Shown: piece after piece, positions 17,522-26,050 of the stretch
How positions within the stretch are numbered: the first letter of the stretch is position 1
Layout of the letters: every line of letters starts with the position of its first letter
Assembly: GCF_011751745.2 (NCBI RefSeq)
Contig: NZ_CP061170.1
Coordinates: 3,472,001 to 3,536,000 of the forward strand
Direction of reading: 5' to 3'
Length of the DNA stretch: 64,000 bases
Source of the DNA: Paramicrobacterium fandaimingii
GTDB taxonomy: Bacteria; Actinomycetota; Actinomycetes; Actinomycetales; Microbacteriaceae
Made by a program: the position numbers and the translations under genes
Notes under the pieces: model-generated
The model's input: the letters and a program-made list of their open reading frames with translations, nothing else
Databases searched by the model: none
What the model was told of the DNA's origin: nothing

Positions 17522-17539
17522 AACTGCCACGAGTCTTGC

Positions 17540-19060
17540 TCATTCTCGTTGCACTGAGTGTTGGGCGCCGGTTGGTGATGTCCAGAGCAGGCTGCCGTCT
17601 GGTTGTGCTTCTGATCGCCAGCGTGTCGAGTGTTTCAGTGTGTGGTGTCGGCGACAGAGGCTCATCAGGTTTTCGGGCGTGCTTCGTCCGCCGTCTGCCC
17701 ACGCGACGACATGGTCGATGTCGCAGCGTTGGGCGGGAACATCGCAGCCGGGGAACCCGCAGGTTCCGTCTCTCGTGCGAATCAGCCGCTTCACCTGCTC
17801 ACTCAACCGGTACTTGGTCGGATCGATCGCAACCGTTGACCCATCAACCGGGCTGGTCAGCACCCGGTGAAAACGTGACGCCTGGCAGATGATGTCTCTC
17901 GCCAAGTCGAGATCGATGGGGCCGTATCCGCCCAGCGATGCAGGTTCGTCACCGTTACCGAAGAGTGTCTCGGCGGGAACCGTGATCACCACACCGGGAC
18001 GCATCGCCGCCAACTGCGCCGCCGTCAAACCCGACAGCGCTGTCGCCTCATCTGACGGTGCACCCTCGGGCTCCGCCGCATCAGCCTCGGCACGCTCGGT
18101 CTCATCACCCTCAGGCTCCGCCACCTCAGCCTCAGCGTCAGCGTCAGTTTCGGGCTCAACCGTTTCGTGCTCGGCGCCGTCGTTGAAGGTGCCGATGCGC
18201 AGCGTTTCTGCGCCGAGCTGGGAGAGGAGTGCCTCGGCCGTGATGTCGGCACGCAACTGCGTCAACGTGCGCTGCTCGCCCGGGGTTTCCCCCATGCGTC
18301 GCTTCGCCAACGCACGGGCACTGGCATCGATGGAGAGGACCACATCGGCGGAATGCGTCAGGGTGATGCTCGCCATCCCGTCATTCTCTTCACACACATC
18401 AACGCGACGTTCTGCGAACGCCTGCTTCGTGCGCTCCTGGATCGTCTCAGGATGCAGCCTCTCACGAAGCTTCCGGGCCGTCTGCTGAAACCGTGTCGAC
18501 GTCTGCGTGCGCGCCTTCGGCGTGATCGCGGAATCGAAGGCGAGCCGGGCCTCTTTCGGAACATCCCACGCCTGATGAGCGGCAGCACGAACGTGCTGCT
18601 GCGACACCCAACCCACACGCCACGCATCCGCCAACTCGGGAAGATCATTGATCACAGTCTTCGCCTCTTCAACCATGTTCGACGCCGTGCGATCCGTCAC
18701 ATGCAAACGCGTCGCCACCTCCGCACTGAACGCCCGACGCAAAGCCTCATCATCCTCCAGCGCCGTGGAGGACCCGTGCACGAGAATCGCGTCCCGTTGA
18801 TTGCGGAACGCCACCCGGGCCGCCTCAAGCTTCTCGGCCACCACCGCCTGCTGACCCAGCAACCTCTCCTGTTCCCGCTCCAACTCCTCCAACGCCAACG
18901 CCGCCGTGTCACTCGTCTCCACAATCGGAGCATGCATCTCATCATCGAGATACACGTAGTCATGAACCATGAAAAACGGACGCAAAGCTACCTCACCGCG
19001 GGCCTCATCACCCATCGGAATCGGACCAACCCGACCCCCACACGCCTTCGGTTCAAACAT
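17540..19060 (-). CDS. DUF222 / HNH endonuclease (13E12-type)
   Basis: A 506-residue member of the DUF222-HNH group that is multi-copy in actinomycetes. DUF222 spans about 60-330 and an acidic, alanine/glutamate-rich insert lies at about 290-345. The C-terminal HNH nuclease module shows C-x2-F-x-x-C, then CDIDHVVAWADGG and CRRHH, which bind zinc and metal. The biological role is unknown; mycobacterial 13E12 genes are part of the SOS response. The start at 19060 is supported by a TATGAT -10 box 6 nt upstream; an open frame continuing further upstream reads a transporter remnant and is not part of the protein. A LexA-like box overlaps the promoter. Confidence 0.88.
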   Translation of the reverse strand: MFEPKACGGRVGPIPMGDEARGEVALRPFFMVHDYVYLDDEMHAPIVETSDTAALALEELEREQERLLGQQAVVAEKLEAARVAFRNQRDAILVHGSSTALEDDEALRRAFSAEVATRLHVTDRTASNMVEEAKTVINDLPELADAWRVGWVSQQHVRAAAHQAWDVPKEARLAFDSAITPKARTQTSTRFQQTARKLRERLHPETIQERTKQAFAERRVDVCEENDGMASITLTHSADVVLSIDASARALAKRRMGETPGEQRTLTQLRADITAEALLSQLGAETLRIGTFNDGAEHETVEPETDADAEAEVAEPEGDETERAEADAAEPEGAPSDEATALSGLTAAQLAAMRPGVVITVPAETLFGNGDEPASLGGYGPIDLDLARDIICQASRFHRVLTSPVDGSTVAIDPTKYRLSEQVKRLIRTRDGTCGFPGCDVPAQRCDIDHVVAWADGGRSTPENLMSLCRRHHTLKHSTRWRSEAQPDGSLLWTSPTGAQHSVQRE

Positions 19061-19066
19061 GACACA

Positions 19067-19095
19067 ATCATACCAACCATCGAAGATATGTTCTA
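19067..19095 (-). promoter_or_regulatory. HNH gene promoter with LexA-like SOS box
   Basis: The -10 box TATGAT (minus strand, 19072-19067) is 6 nt from the start. The plus-strand sequence at 19080-19095, TCGAAGATATGTTCTA, differs at two places from the actinobacterial LexA box TCGAACATATGTTCGA and covers the -35 region. Confidence 0.55.
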
Positions 19096-19229
19096 GTGTC
19101 TCTCGAAGAAATCTGGACAACAATATGCGTCGCGTTCTCCGGGGCGATGGCCTCGGCATCCTGGGCCACAATCTCGGAATAGCGCGCGCTGCCATCACCG
19201 AGCAGCCATCCCCACGTCGCCCTTCCGGC

Positions 19230-19531
19230 ACCCGAAAGCACCATGACCGCGTGCTTGCGATAGCTGTCGAGAAAGTTCCGAACATCATGCTGCACCCGGC
19301 GACGAGCAGCATGAACGCGCAGCCGATGATTCCCGTGGCGAGCATCGAATGCGTCTCGAGATACACCCAGTACGTGAGCGCGAACCACAGAAAGCTCGTC
19401 GTGATGTTTGCCGCGCCGGTATTCACGAGCACCTGGAGAAAGGTGATCATGCTGTGTGAATCGGCATTCGGCTCTGAGCGCCCCTCTTCGGTGTCGGCAT
19501 CGGCGCGACTGGTTTCGGACGATTCGTCCAT
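19230..19531 (-). pseudogene. MFS transporter remnant (N-terminal part only)
   Basis: From the ATG at 19531 the frame reads an MFS-type N-terminus: a short acidic tail, then ITFLQVLVNTGAANITTSFL and WVYLETHSMLATGIIG, two membrane helices, and MMFGTF. One base is missing near 19272, after which frame 2 gives DSYRKHAVMVLSG, the conserved loop after helix 2. Similarity then ends, so about 100 of some 400 residues remain. From 19096 to 19229 I recognise nothing. The remnant sits 54 nt after the PfkB gene and runs into the HNH gene, so it may have been cut off by arrival of that gene. Confidence 0.65.
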
Positions 19532-19585
19532 GGGGGGCGAGAGCAAGTGACACCACCGACAGGATGCCGCTTTCTCGGCCAACCC

Positions 19586-20551
19586 TCAGCCGTTGGCGAC
19601 TCCCACGGCATCCAGGGTCTCGCGCAACTCCGTGCGGTGAATCTGGGCACCCGTTCCGCCCGACCGCGTGACCGAATGCGACCCGGCAAGCGTCGCCCAC
19701 CTCAGCCTCTCGTCTTCATCGACGACGCCATGCGCCATGGCGGCAATGTACGCGGCGTTGAAGCTGTCGCCTGCACCCGTCGTATCGACGACGCTCACGT
19801 CGGGCACATCAACAGTGTGCACGTGGCCCTGCGGCGTCACAACGAGCCCGCCCTCTGAACCACGCTTGACGATGACGACCGGGCCGAGACGCGCGAGCGC
19901 CAACGCGATGTCTTCGTCGGAGCCGGCGGGATCGTCGGCATAGCCTGCGCCGACCGCACGCAGCTCTTGCCGGTTGGGCATGAAGTGGGTGATGCGCGGC
20001 AGCACCTCGTCGAGGCCCGTCCATTGCTCGCTCGGATCCCAGTTGGTGTCGACACTCGTCGTGATGCCCTCGGCGGTGATCTCATCAAGCAGCGCGGGAA
20101 GCCCCGTGGCAAGCTCCGGCACGAGGAAGTACGAGGAGAAGTGCACGTGCTTGGGCTGTGCACGGCGGATGCTTGCGCGTACCGCGTCGATCGACAGCGT
20201 CGGAATCACCCCGGGAAACGTGAAGATCGAGCGGTCATCCGGCTGAGACAGGATGACCGAGATTCCGGTTGCGCCTCCGGGGGATTTCAGCACCTCCGAG
20301 GTGTCAATGCCGCACTCGGCGAGGTACTTTTCGGTGAGCGTGCCGAAATAATCGCTGCCGACCGTTGCGAGCAATCCGGTATCGACGTCGAGCTTCACGA
20401 GACCCGAAGCGACGATTGACGCACTGCCACCGAGCACGAGGTCGGCCGAGGTCAAGAGCTGCTCGGCCTGCCCGAAGCGGGGTTTGACGTCGCCGCGCAA
20501 GATGAAATCGGGGTTCGTGTCTCCGACGACGAGTGTGTGCACCGGCGTCAT
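19586..20551 (-). CDS. PfkB-family carbohydrate kinase
   Basis: Cytoplasmic sugar kinase of 321 residues, ribokinase fold. The first PfkB signature reads GGSASIVASGLVKL near the N-terminus and the second DTTGAGDSFNAAY near 257-269, with the catalytic base D262. It phosphorylates a sugar or nucleoside with ATP; the substrate is not determinable, though the operon context points to the sugar carried by the ABC importer. The ATG overlaps the stop of the permease gene (ATGA). Fourth gene of the operon binding protein - permease - permease - kinase. Confidence 0.9.
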   Translation of the reverse strand: MTPVHTLVVGDTNPDFILRGDVKPRFGQAEQLLTSADLVLGGSASIVASGLVKLDVDTGLLATVGSDYFGTLTEKYLAECGIDTSEVLKSPGGATGISVILSQPDDRSIFTFPGVIPTLSIDAVRASIRRAQPKHVHFSSYFLVPELATGLPALLDEITAEGITTSVDTNWDPSEQWTGLDEVLPRITHFMPNRQELRAVGAGYADDPAGSDEDIALALARLGPVVIVKRGSEGGLVVTPQGHVHTVDVPDVSVVDTTGAGDSFNAAYIAAMAHGVVDEDERLRWATLAGSHSVTRSGGTGAQIHRTELRETLDAVGVANG

Positions 20552-21426
20552 CCTTTCAGTCCTGAGAATGTCATTGTCTGTATGAATTGCTTCTGCGCGA
20601 TGAGGAAGAACACAACGAGGGGGAGAACGGCGATGACGTTCCCCGCCATCAGGAGTCCCCACTCTGTTTGGCGCGCTCCCTGGAAGTTGGCGATGCCGAG
20701 CTGAATGGTGAAGGCGCTCGGATCGTTGATCGCGATCAGGGGCCAGATCAGGTCATTCCACGAGCTCAGCAGCGTGAAGATGGCGAGCGTCGCCAGTGCG
20801 GGCTTGGCCAGCGGCAGCACGATGCGAAAGAAAATGCCCCAGCGGGAGCATCCGTCAAGCATTCCCGCCTCTTCGAGCTCGGCGGGAAGGCTCAAGAAGA
20901 ACTGCCGCATGAGAAAGATTCCGAATGCTGAGGCGAGCCAGGGCACCATGGCGGCGCCGAGCGTGTTGATGAGCCCGATCTTCGAGAACAGAATGTACGT
21001 CGGAATCATCAGCAGCTGCGTTGGCAGCATGATCGTCGCGATAATCAGAAAGAAGCTCATGTTGCGCCCGCGAAAGCGGAGGCGCGCAAAGCCGTAGCCC
21101 GCAAGCGAACACAGAATGATGTGGGCAAGAATGGCGACGGCCGACACCAAGACGGAGTTCATCACCCACTGCAGCACGTTTGTCGTCGCAAACAGTTTGG
21201 CAAAGTTCTCAAACGTCAGCGCGCTGGGCACGAACGGCGGAGGAAACTTCACGAGCTCTGCGGCGGGCGACAGGGCAGCGAGAATCATCTGCACGAAGGG
21301 AATCACGAAGACGAGCGCAATCGGCGCGAGCGCAAAATGCCACCCGCTGATTGTGCGACGTCTGCGCCTCACCGAGGGGACGGCGGTGCGCGGCGGCACC
21401 CCGATGGCTTCTTGAGTGGCAACCAT
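20548..21426 (-). CDS. Sugar ABC transporter permease, MalG type
   Basis: Permease of 292 residues with six helices after a short basic N-terminus. The EAA loop E-L-E-E-A-G-M-L-D-G-C-S-R lies at about 190-203. The ATG at 21426 is 3 nt after the stop of the MalF-type gene and is preceded by AAGGAGG at a slightly long spacing of 10 nt. No ATPase gene is present in the operon, again suggesting a shared ATPase. Confidence 0.93.
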   Translation of the reverse strand: MVATQEAIGVPPRTAVPSVRRRRRTISGWHFALAPIALVFVIPFVQMILAALSPAAELVKFPPPFVPSALTFENFAKLFATTNVLQWVMNSVLVSAVAILAHIILCSLAGYGFARLRFRGRNMSFFLIIATIMLPTQLLMIPTYILFSKIGLINTLGAAMVPWLASAFGIFLMRQFFLSLPAELEEAGMLDGCSRWGIFFRIVLPLAKPALATLAIFTLLSSWNDLIWPLIAINDPSAFTIQLGIANFQGARQTEWGLLMAGNVIAVLPLVVFFLIAQKQFIQTMTFSGLKG

Positions 21427-21428
21427 GA

Positions 21429-22367
21429 TCAGAAAGCCTCCTTGCCACCGCGGCGGGAATACACGACAACGGCGATGGTGATGAGCAGCGTGATCGCGAA
21501 GAGCACGTACGCGCTTGCGGAGCCGTACCCGAACTCGAGCCCCTTGAAGGCGCGCTCCCATACGAAGTACACGATCGTTTTCGTCGCGTCGAGCGGCCCA
21601 CCCTTTGTCGTTGTGAAGACAAGGTCGAAGAGCTTGATCGCCTCGATCATCTGCCAGATCGTCACGAACACGGTGACGGGGGCGAGTTGAGGAAAAACAA
21701 CGCGCCAGAACGTCTGCCAGCGGCTGGCGCCGTCGATGCGCGCTGCCTCGATGAGCTCGCCTGGAATGTCTTGCAGAGCAGCGAGGTAGATGACCGTCGT
21801 GAACGCCGCCTGGCCCCAGAGCGACATGATGGCGATCACCACCATCGCCTGAGACGGGTCTTCCAGCCACTTCTGCTGCGGAAGGCCGATGACCCGCATC
21901 ACGTTGTTGACGACACCGAACTGCGGGCTGAAGAGGTAGGTCGTGAGAATGCCGGTGGCCGCCGCGGAGGCGACGAACGGAACGAAGATCGCGGTGCGAT
22001 AAATACCAATGAAGCGGATGCGGCGATTCAACGCCACGGCGAGAAACAGCCCGGCGAGCACAGACGAGGGAACGAACAGCACAGTGTAGAACAGTGTGTG
22101 CATCACCGAGTCGAGAAACTCGGGGTCACCGACCAGCCGCGCGTAGTTGTCACCGCCGACGAACGTCGGCTCGCTGAAGCCGTCCCACTCCTGCAACGAG
22201 AGAATGAACGCCCACACCGCGGGGAAGATCGTCAGCCCGACGACGATCAGCGTCGCCGGGCCAATGAACGTCCATCCTTCGAAGAAGCGGCGTGCGCCCT
22301 TCTTCCGGCCGGGAGCCCCGTCTTTCATCGAGGCTCCCGGCGCTACAAGCATCCGTGTCTGGCTCAT
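21429..22367 (-). CDS. Sugar ABC transporter permease, MalF type
   Basis: Permease of 312 residues. A basic cytoplasmic tail (RKKGARRFFEGW) precedes six helices; the EAA motif GELIEAARIDGASRWQTFW lies at about 205-223 and TTTKGGPLDAT is the conserved periplasmic loop before the last helix. It starts 2 nt after the binding-protein stop and pairs with the MalG-type protein downstream. Confidence 0.93.
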   Translation of the reverse strand: MSQTRMLVAPGASMKDGAPGRKKGARRFFEGWTFIGPATLIVVGLTIFPAVWAFILSLQEWDGFSEPTFVGGDNYARLVGDPEFLDSVMHTLFYTVLFVPSSVLAGLFLAVALNRRIRFIGIYRTAIFVPFVASAAATGILTTYLFSPQFGVVNNVMRVIGLPQQKWLEDPSQAMVVIAIMSLWGQAAFTTVIYLAALQDIPGELIEAARIDGASRWQTFWRVVFPQLAPVTVFVTIWQMIEAIKLFDLVFTTTKGGPLDATKTIVYFVWERAFKGLEFGYGSASAYVLFAITLLITIAVVVYSRRGGKEAF

Positions 22368-22369
22368 TG

Positions 22370-23707
22370 CTACTTGGATTCCCCGAGCTTCTCGTTTGCC
22401 TTCTCGGCCGCGGCCTTCAGTGCCTCTGCCGGGTCGCTCTGACCCTGCAGCACCTGCGAGATCGCCCCGCCGATGGCCTCAGAGAGGTTGACGTAGCCCG
22501 GCACCGTTGGACGGGCCTTCTCGGCGTTTGCATTGTTCGCGGCCATGATGTCGAGACCGGGGTATTGCGCCGCCTGCTCCTTGAAGGCCTCGGAGTCGAC
22601 CTCGCTCGAGCGCAGCGGCAGGTTGCCGATGGCGACGTTCCAGCGCACGTCCTGCTCGGCACTCGTCAGCCACTCGACAAACTCATACGCCCAGTACTCG
22701 CGGTTCTTGTCTTTGTGGTCGAACAGCGCCCAGATGTCGGGACCGGACACCGTCTGATGGTTGCCGTCTGTGCCAGGAAGCACGGTGACCCCATAGTCGG
22801 TTCCGGCCTTCACCAGGTCATAGAGCTGCCACGGGCCCGACGTGATCATTCCGATGCGGTCGCTCGCGAAGAGCTGGCCGAACTTGGTGTCTGTCTGGTC
22901 GAGGTAGATGCTCTTGTCTGTGACAGCCATGTCTTGAAGGAAGGTGAGCGCCTTCACACCGGCGTCAGAGGCGAACGCCGCCTCGCTCTGGTCGTCGCTC
23001 AGAATCTCGCCGCCGTTCTGCCACAGATGCGGCCAGAACTGCCACGTCGTCTCTTCTGAGCCCGACACCGAGTAGCCGTAGCCGTACGTGTTCGTCTCGG
23101 CATCCGTCATCTTCTTCGCCGCGTCGCGGAAGTCGCTCCAATCCCAGTTCTCGTCTGGGTACTCGACGCCCGCTTTATCGAACACCGTCTTGTTGTAGAT
23201 GAGCGAGAGGTTGTCGACGATCGCGGGAAAGCCGATCGTCTTCTCCCCCGTCGGTTGCACGGTCTTGCGCGCGGCCTCCGAGAACTCGTCCCACTTCACG
23301 TCGGGCTCGCTCACTTTTTCTGTGATGTCGAGCGTGCGACCGGATGCTTCGAGCTGGCTGGCCCAGGCACCGAACGCGTACGAGATGTCGGGGTAGCTGT
23401 TGCCTGCGAACCCGGCAGAGAGCTTCTGCAGCAGCTGCTCGGTTGACGAGGCGCCAGCCGAGAGATCGATTGTGACATTCGGATGCTCGTCTTCGAACTC
23501 CTTCGCCAACGTTTCAATCAGATCTTGGGCCTCGTCTGTCTGCCCCGACCACATCGTGATTGTCACGTCGGCGTCTTTGTCGAGCGTTGTCGCGCCCTGC
23601 TGTGCGCTGCAGCCAGACAGCACCATGATGCCTGCTGTTGCGAGGGCCGCACCGGCGAGGACTGTGCGTTTGAGCCCTGTTCGTTTGAGCTCTGGGTGAT
23701 ACGTCAT
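22370..23707 (-). CDS. Sugar-binding lipoprotein of ABC importer
   Basis: Solute-binding protein of 445 residues, family 1. Lipobox V-L-S-G-C at about residues 30-34 anchors it to the outer face of the membrane. The mature domain shows VTITMWSGQTDEAQDL, YPDISYAFG and NLSLIYNKTVFDKAG, typical of monosaccharide/oligosaccharide binders. The ATG at 23707 has AAAGGG 6 nt upstream; an in-frame ATG 7 codons earlier lacks one. It leads the operon ending in the PfkB kinase. The GH4 glycosidase and DeoR genes downstream share a promoter motif with it, suggesting a galactoside or glucoside ligand. Confidence 0.92.
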   Translation of the reverse strand: MTYHPELKRTGLKRTVLAGAALATAGIMVLSGCSAQQGATTLDKDADVTITMWSGQTDEAQDLIETLAKEFEDEHPNVTIDLSAGASSTEQLLQKLSAGFAGNSYPDISYAFGAWASQLEASGRTLDITEKVSEPDVKWDEFSEAARKTVQPTGEKTIGFPAIVDNLSLIYNKTVFDKAGVEYPDENWDWSDFRDAAKKMTDAETNTYGYGYSVSGSEETTWQFWPHLWQNGGEILSDDQSEAAFASDAGVKALTFLQDMAVTDKSIYLDQTDTKFGQLFASDRIGMITSGPWQLYDLVKAGTDYGVTVLPGTDGNHQTVSGPDIWALFDHKDKNREYWAYEFVEWLTSAEQDVRWNVAIGNLPLRSSEVDSEAFKEQAAQYPGLDIMAANNANAEKARPTVPGYVNLSEAIGGAISQVLQGQSDPAEALKAAAEKANEKLGESK

Positions 23708-23819
23708 TGTTGACCCTTTCGGCTTCACCTATGAAGGGATCGGGAAGCTGACATTTCAGGTGAGCGGATGCTTCCCGTCACTGAGAATGTGGCATAACGT
23801 ATCGGTTTGAGCAATGAAT

Positions 23820-23837
23820 CGCTCACAAAACAGAGCG
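23820..23837. promoter_or_regulatory. Putative DeoR operator upstream of ABC operon
   Basis: CGCTC-N8-GAGCG is an inverted repeat containing CGCTCACAAA. The same CGCTCACNAA word is found at 28181-28190 and 28279-28288 beside the DeoR and GH4 genes. Confidence 0.5.
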
Positions 23838-23894
23838 TTCCACTCAGTTTGACTGATCACTATGGCTCGCGGCCGGCCGCCGGAGCGGGTGGCG

Positions 23895-24350
23895 TCAGCT
23901 GGGCAGCGTTGGGTGGAAACTGAGGAGTTTCTCCAGTAGCGCGCGCAGCTGTGCCCTCTCATCGTTCGAGAGCGCCTCGGTGAGTTCGGCTTGAACCTGG
24001 TCCGTGACCGCCTGCAGCTCGTCGAGGTAGAGACGCCCTTCCTCGGTCATCGCGACAGTGTTTCGTCGTCGGTCAGCGGGGTCGATGGAACGGATGACCC
24101 GGCTCGTCGTATGCAGTCGCCCAACGATGTCGTTGACGTTATTGCGGTCGAGCCCGAGTCGCCGTCCAAGATCCGCCTGACTCAACGGACCGCATTCCTC
24201 GAGTGCGGCGAGGACGGCGAATTCGGCGCGTGCTTGCAACGGCATGCGATTCGCCGCCAAGCGGGTACCAATCGTGTTGGCCTTATTCGCTTGCCAACTT
24301 ACCAAGGCGCGCAATCGCGCGGGTGGTTGAAGGTGTGATTCCGACGCCAT
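23895..24350 (-). CDS. MarR-family regulator
   Basis: Winged-helix dimer of 151 residues. LSQADLGRRLGLDRNNVNDIVGRL (in parts, about 58-80) is the helix-turn-helix and DPADRRRNTVAMTEEG the basic wing. MarR proteins usually respond to phenolics or oxidants and repress a divergent gene. Here it is divergent from the SDR gene across a 93-bp gap with a perfect ACCAACGTTGGT palindrome. It begins a block with no copies of the hexamer GGATGC/GCATCC, suggesting recent acquisition. Confidence 0.88.
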   Translation of the reverse strand: MASESHLQPPARLRALVSWQANKANTIGTRLAANRMPLQARAEFAVLAALEECGPLSQADLGRRLGLDRNNVNDIVGRLHTTSRVIRSIDPADRRRNTVAMTEEGRLYLDELQAVTDQVQAELTEALSNDERAQLRALLEKLLSFHPTLPS

Positions 24351-24401
24351 GCGCCAAGGCTACTCGTTGTCTTCACCAACGATCAATGCTACGTTGTTCT
24401 C

Positions 24402-24413
24402 ACCAACGTTGGT
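24402..24413. promoter_or_regulatory. MarR operator palindrome
   Basis: ACCAACGTTGGT is a perfect 12-bp palindrome between the divergent MarR and SDR genes; a further CACCAACG half-site lies at about 24374-24381. Confidence 0.55.
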
Positions 24414-24443
24414 GCTACCAACTATTAATGTCCGAGGAGTCTC

Positions 24444-25178
24444 ATGTCTCAACTCAGCTTTTCCGATCTGTCCACTCATCGCGTTCTCGTTCCCGGCGGA
24501 ACCGGCGCCGTCGGCGAAGGGGTCGTGCGCGCGCTTCTCACGTCCGGAGCAGAGGTGATCGTGCCGACACGATCGCAGGAACGCGCCGAAGAATTTCGGC
24601 GCGTTCTCGGCAATGCGGCCGACGAGCACCTTCATCTCGTCAAGCACGACTACACGACCTTCGCCGGTGCGCAAGAACTTGTCGAACAGGTCATTCACTA
24701 TCGCGGCGGAATCGACTCTGTCGTAGCGCCGATCGGAGGATGGTGGCAGGGCTCGACGCTGACGGGGATCACGGAGGATGATTGGGCGAACGCGTTCACG
24801 GATCTGGCGACGACGCACATGGCCATGCTCCGAGCCGCCCTTCCCGCTCTCGACGGTCGAGGTGCGTACATCGTCGTTGTCGGGGACTCCGCGGCCTGGC
24901 CAGTCCCGGGCAGCGGCCTTGTCAGCATGGAGCAGGCTGCGCTCCTCATGATGCAGCGTGTCGCTGCCGCGGAGAATGGTGCATCACGACGGATTTTCTC
25001 GCTCGTGCTCGGTCCGGCCACGACGCGCCACGCCACCGGAACGATCGACGCGCTCGACGTGGGCCGGGTTGCCGCAGCGATCTCCGCGAGTTCCGCTCCC
25101 TCGCAGTCGATCGGTCTGCACGGGGGCGATGACGTTGATGCGGCGCTGCACGCGCTGAGTGAGGCGGTCGGCGCGTGA
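24444..25178 (+). CDS. SDR-like NAD(P)-binding protein without the usual catalytic Tyr
   Basis: Rossmann-fold protein of 244 residues. The dinucleotide motif is GGTGAVGEG (about 18-26). An N-x-A-G equivalent is degenerate and, where SDR enzymes have Y-x3-K, the sequence reads S-M-E-Q-A-A, so a classical dehydrogenase reaction is unlikely or uses other residues. Ribosome site GGAG lies 4 nt before the ATG. The gene overlaps the NmrA-like gene by GTGA and is probably controlled by the divergent MarR protein. Confidence 0.78.
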   Translation: MSQLSFSDLSTHRVLVPGGTGAVGEGVVRALLTSGAEVIVPTRSQERAEEFRRVLGNAADEHLHLVKHDYTTFAGAQELVEQVIHYRGGIDSVVAPIGGWWQGSTLTGITEDDWANAFTDLATTHMAMLRAALPALDGRGAYIVVVGDSAAWPVPGSGLVSMEQAALLMMQRVAAAENGASRRIFSLVLGPATTRHATGTIDALDVGRVAAAISASSAPSQSIGLHGGDDVDAALHALSEAVGA

Positions 25179-26050
25179 TCCTCGTCACGACAGCCGGGAA
25201 GGTCGGCGCTGCCACGGCTGCCCACCTCGCTGAGCGAGGCGAACAGGTCCGTCTCATCGTCCGTGACCCGAGCCGTCATCACGAACTCGCTGCCGTCGGC
25301 ATTGAGCTCGTCCGCGGCGATCTCGGAGACGCGGACACGGTTCGCCACGCAGTTCATGGAATCTCCGGCATCGTGCTTGTCACCTCTCCGGAACGGTCGC
25401 AGGAGATGACGGTCATCGATCGGGCACGAGCGGAGGGCGTCGGCCATGTGACGAAGATTACGACCGAAGCGTCAGCGGACTCGCCTATCGCCCGTCGTCG
25501 CGACCATTACGCAATCGAACAGCACCTCGAGAAGTCCGAGCTTCCCTACACGCTGCTCCGCGCGAACGCGTACATGCAGAATTTTCTGATGCTGGCACCG
25601 GGAATCGCCAAGGCCTCCGAGTTCGCCTCACCGACGGGGAATGGCCGAATTGGCATGATCGACGTCCGCGACGTCGCCGCGGCCGCCGCGGCTGTGGCGA
25701 TGGCCCCGTCCGACGGGGCGGGGTCTGTCTACCGCTTGAGCGGGCCAGTTGCGCTGTCTTATGACGACGCGGCTTCGATCTTGACGTCTGTGCTTCACCG
25801 CCCCGTGCGTCACCGAGCGATCACAATCGAGCAGCAGGAAGCTGCACTCGTCGCCGTCGGCGTGCCACCGTCACGGGCACACGCCAACGCGACAGCCCTT
25901 GGGCTGTTCGCAGAAGGCGACTCCGATTGGGTCACGGGTGAGACGGAAAAGCTCACAGGGCAGGCGTCGAGGACGTTCGAACAGTTCGTCACCGACCACG
26001 CCGAACGGTTCAGGCTGCCGCCGCACGGTATTCAGAAAGCAACTCAGTGA
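25175..26050 (+). CDS. NmrA-like / atypical SDR NAD(P)-binding protein
   Basis: A 291-residue Rossmann protein of the NmrA/QOR2 type. The nucleotide motif at the N-terminus reads TTAGKVGAATAAHL, a variant of GxxGxxG, followed by VRLIVRDPSR, which favours NADP(H). Relatives act as quinone reductases or redox sensors. The GTG start overlaps the preceding stop. Its 3' end overlaps the convergent MBL gene by 41 nt, an unusual antisense overlap that may limit expression of one or the other. Confidence 0.8.
   Translation: MILVTTAGKVGAATAAHLAERGEQVRLIVRDPSRHHELAAVGIELVRGDLGDADTVRHAVHGISGIVLVTSPERSQEMTVIDRARAEGVGHVTKITTEASADSPIARRRDHYAIEQHLEKSELPYTLLRANAYMQNFLMLAPGIAKASEFASPTGNGRIGMIDVRDVAAAAAAVAMAPSDGAGSVYRLSGPVALSYDDAASILTSVLHRPVRHRAITIEQQEAALVAVGVPPSRAHANATALGLFAEGDSDWVTGETEKLTGQASRTFEQFVTDHAERFRLPPHGIQKATQ

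Noticed and set aside
17540..19582. A single 680-residue membrane-HNH fusion protein
   Set aside because: The N-terminal 174 codons are a frameshifted MFS remnant read through by chance; a promoter with a LexA-like box separates it from the HNH gene.
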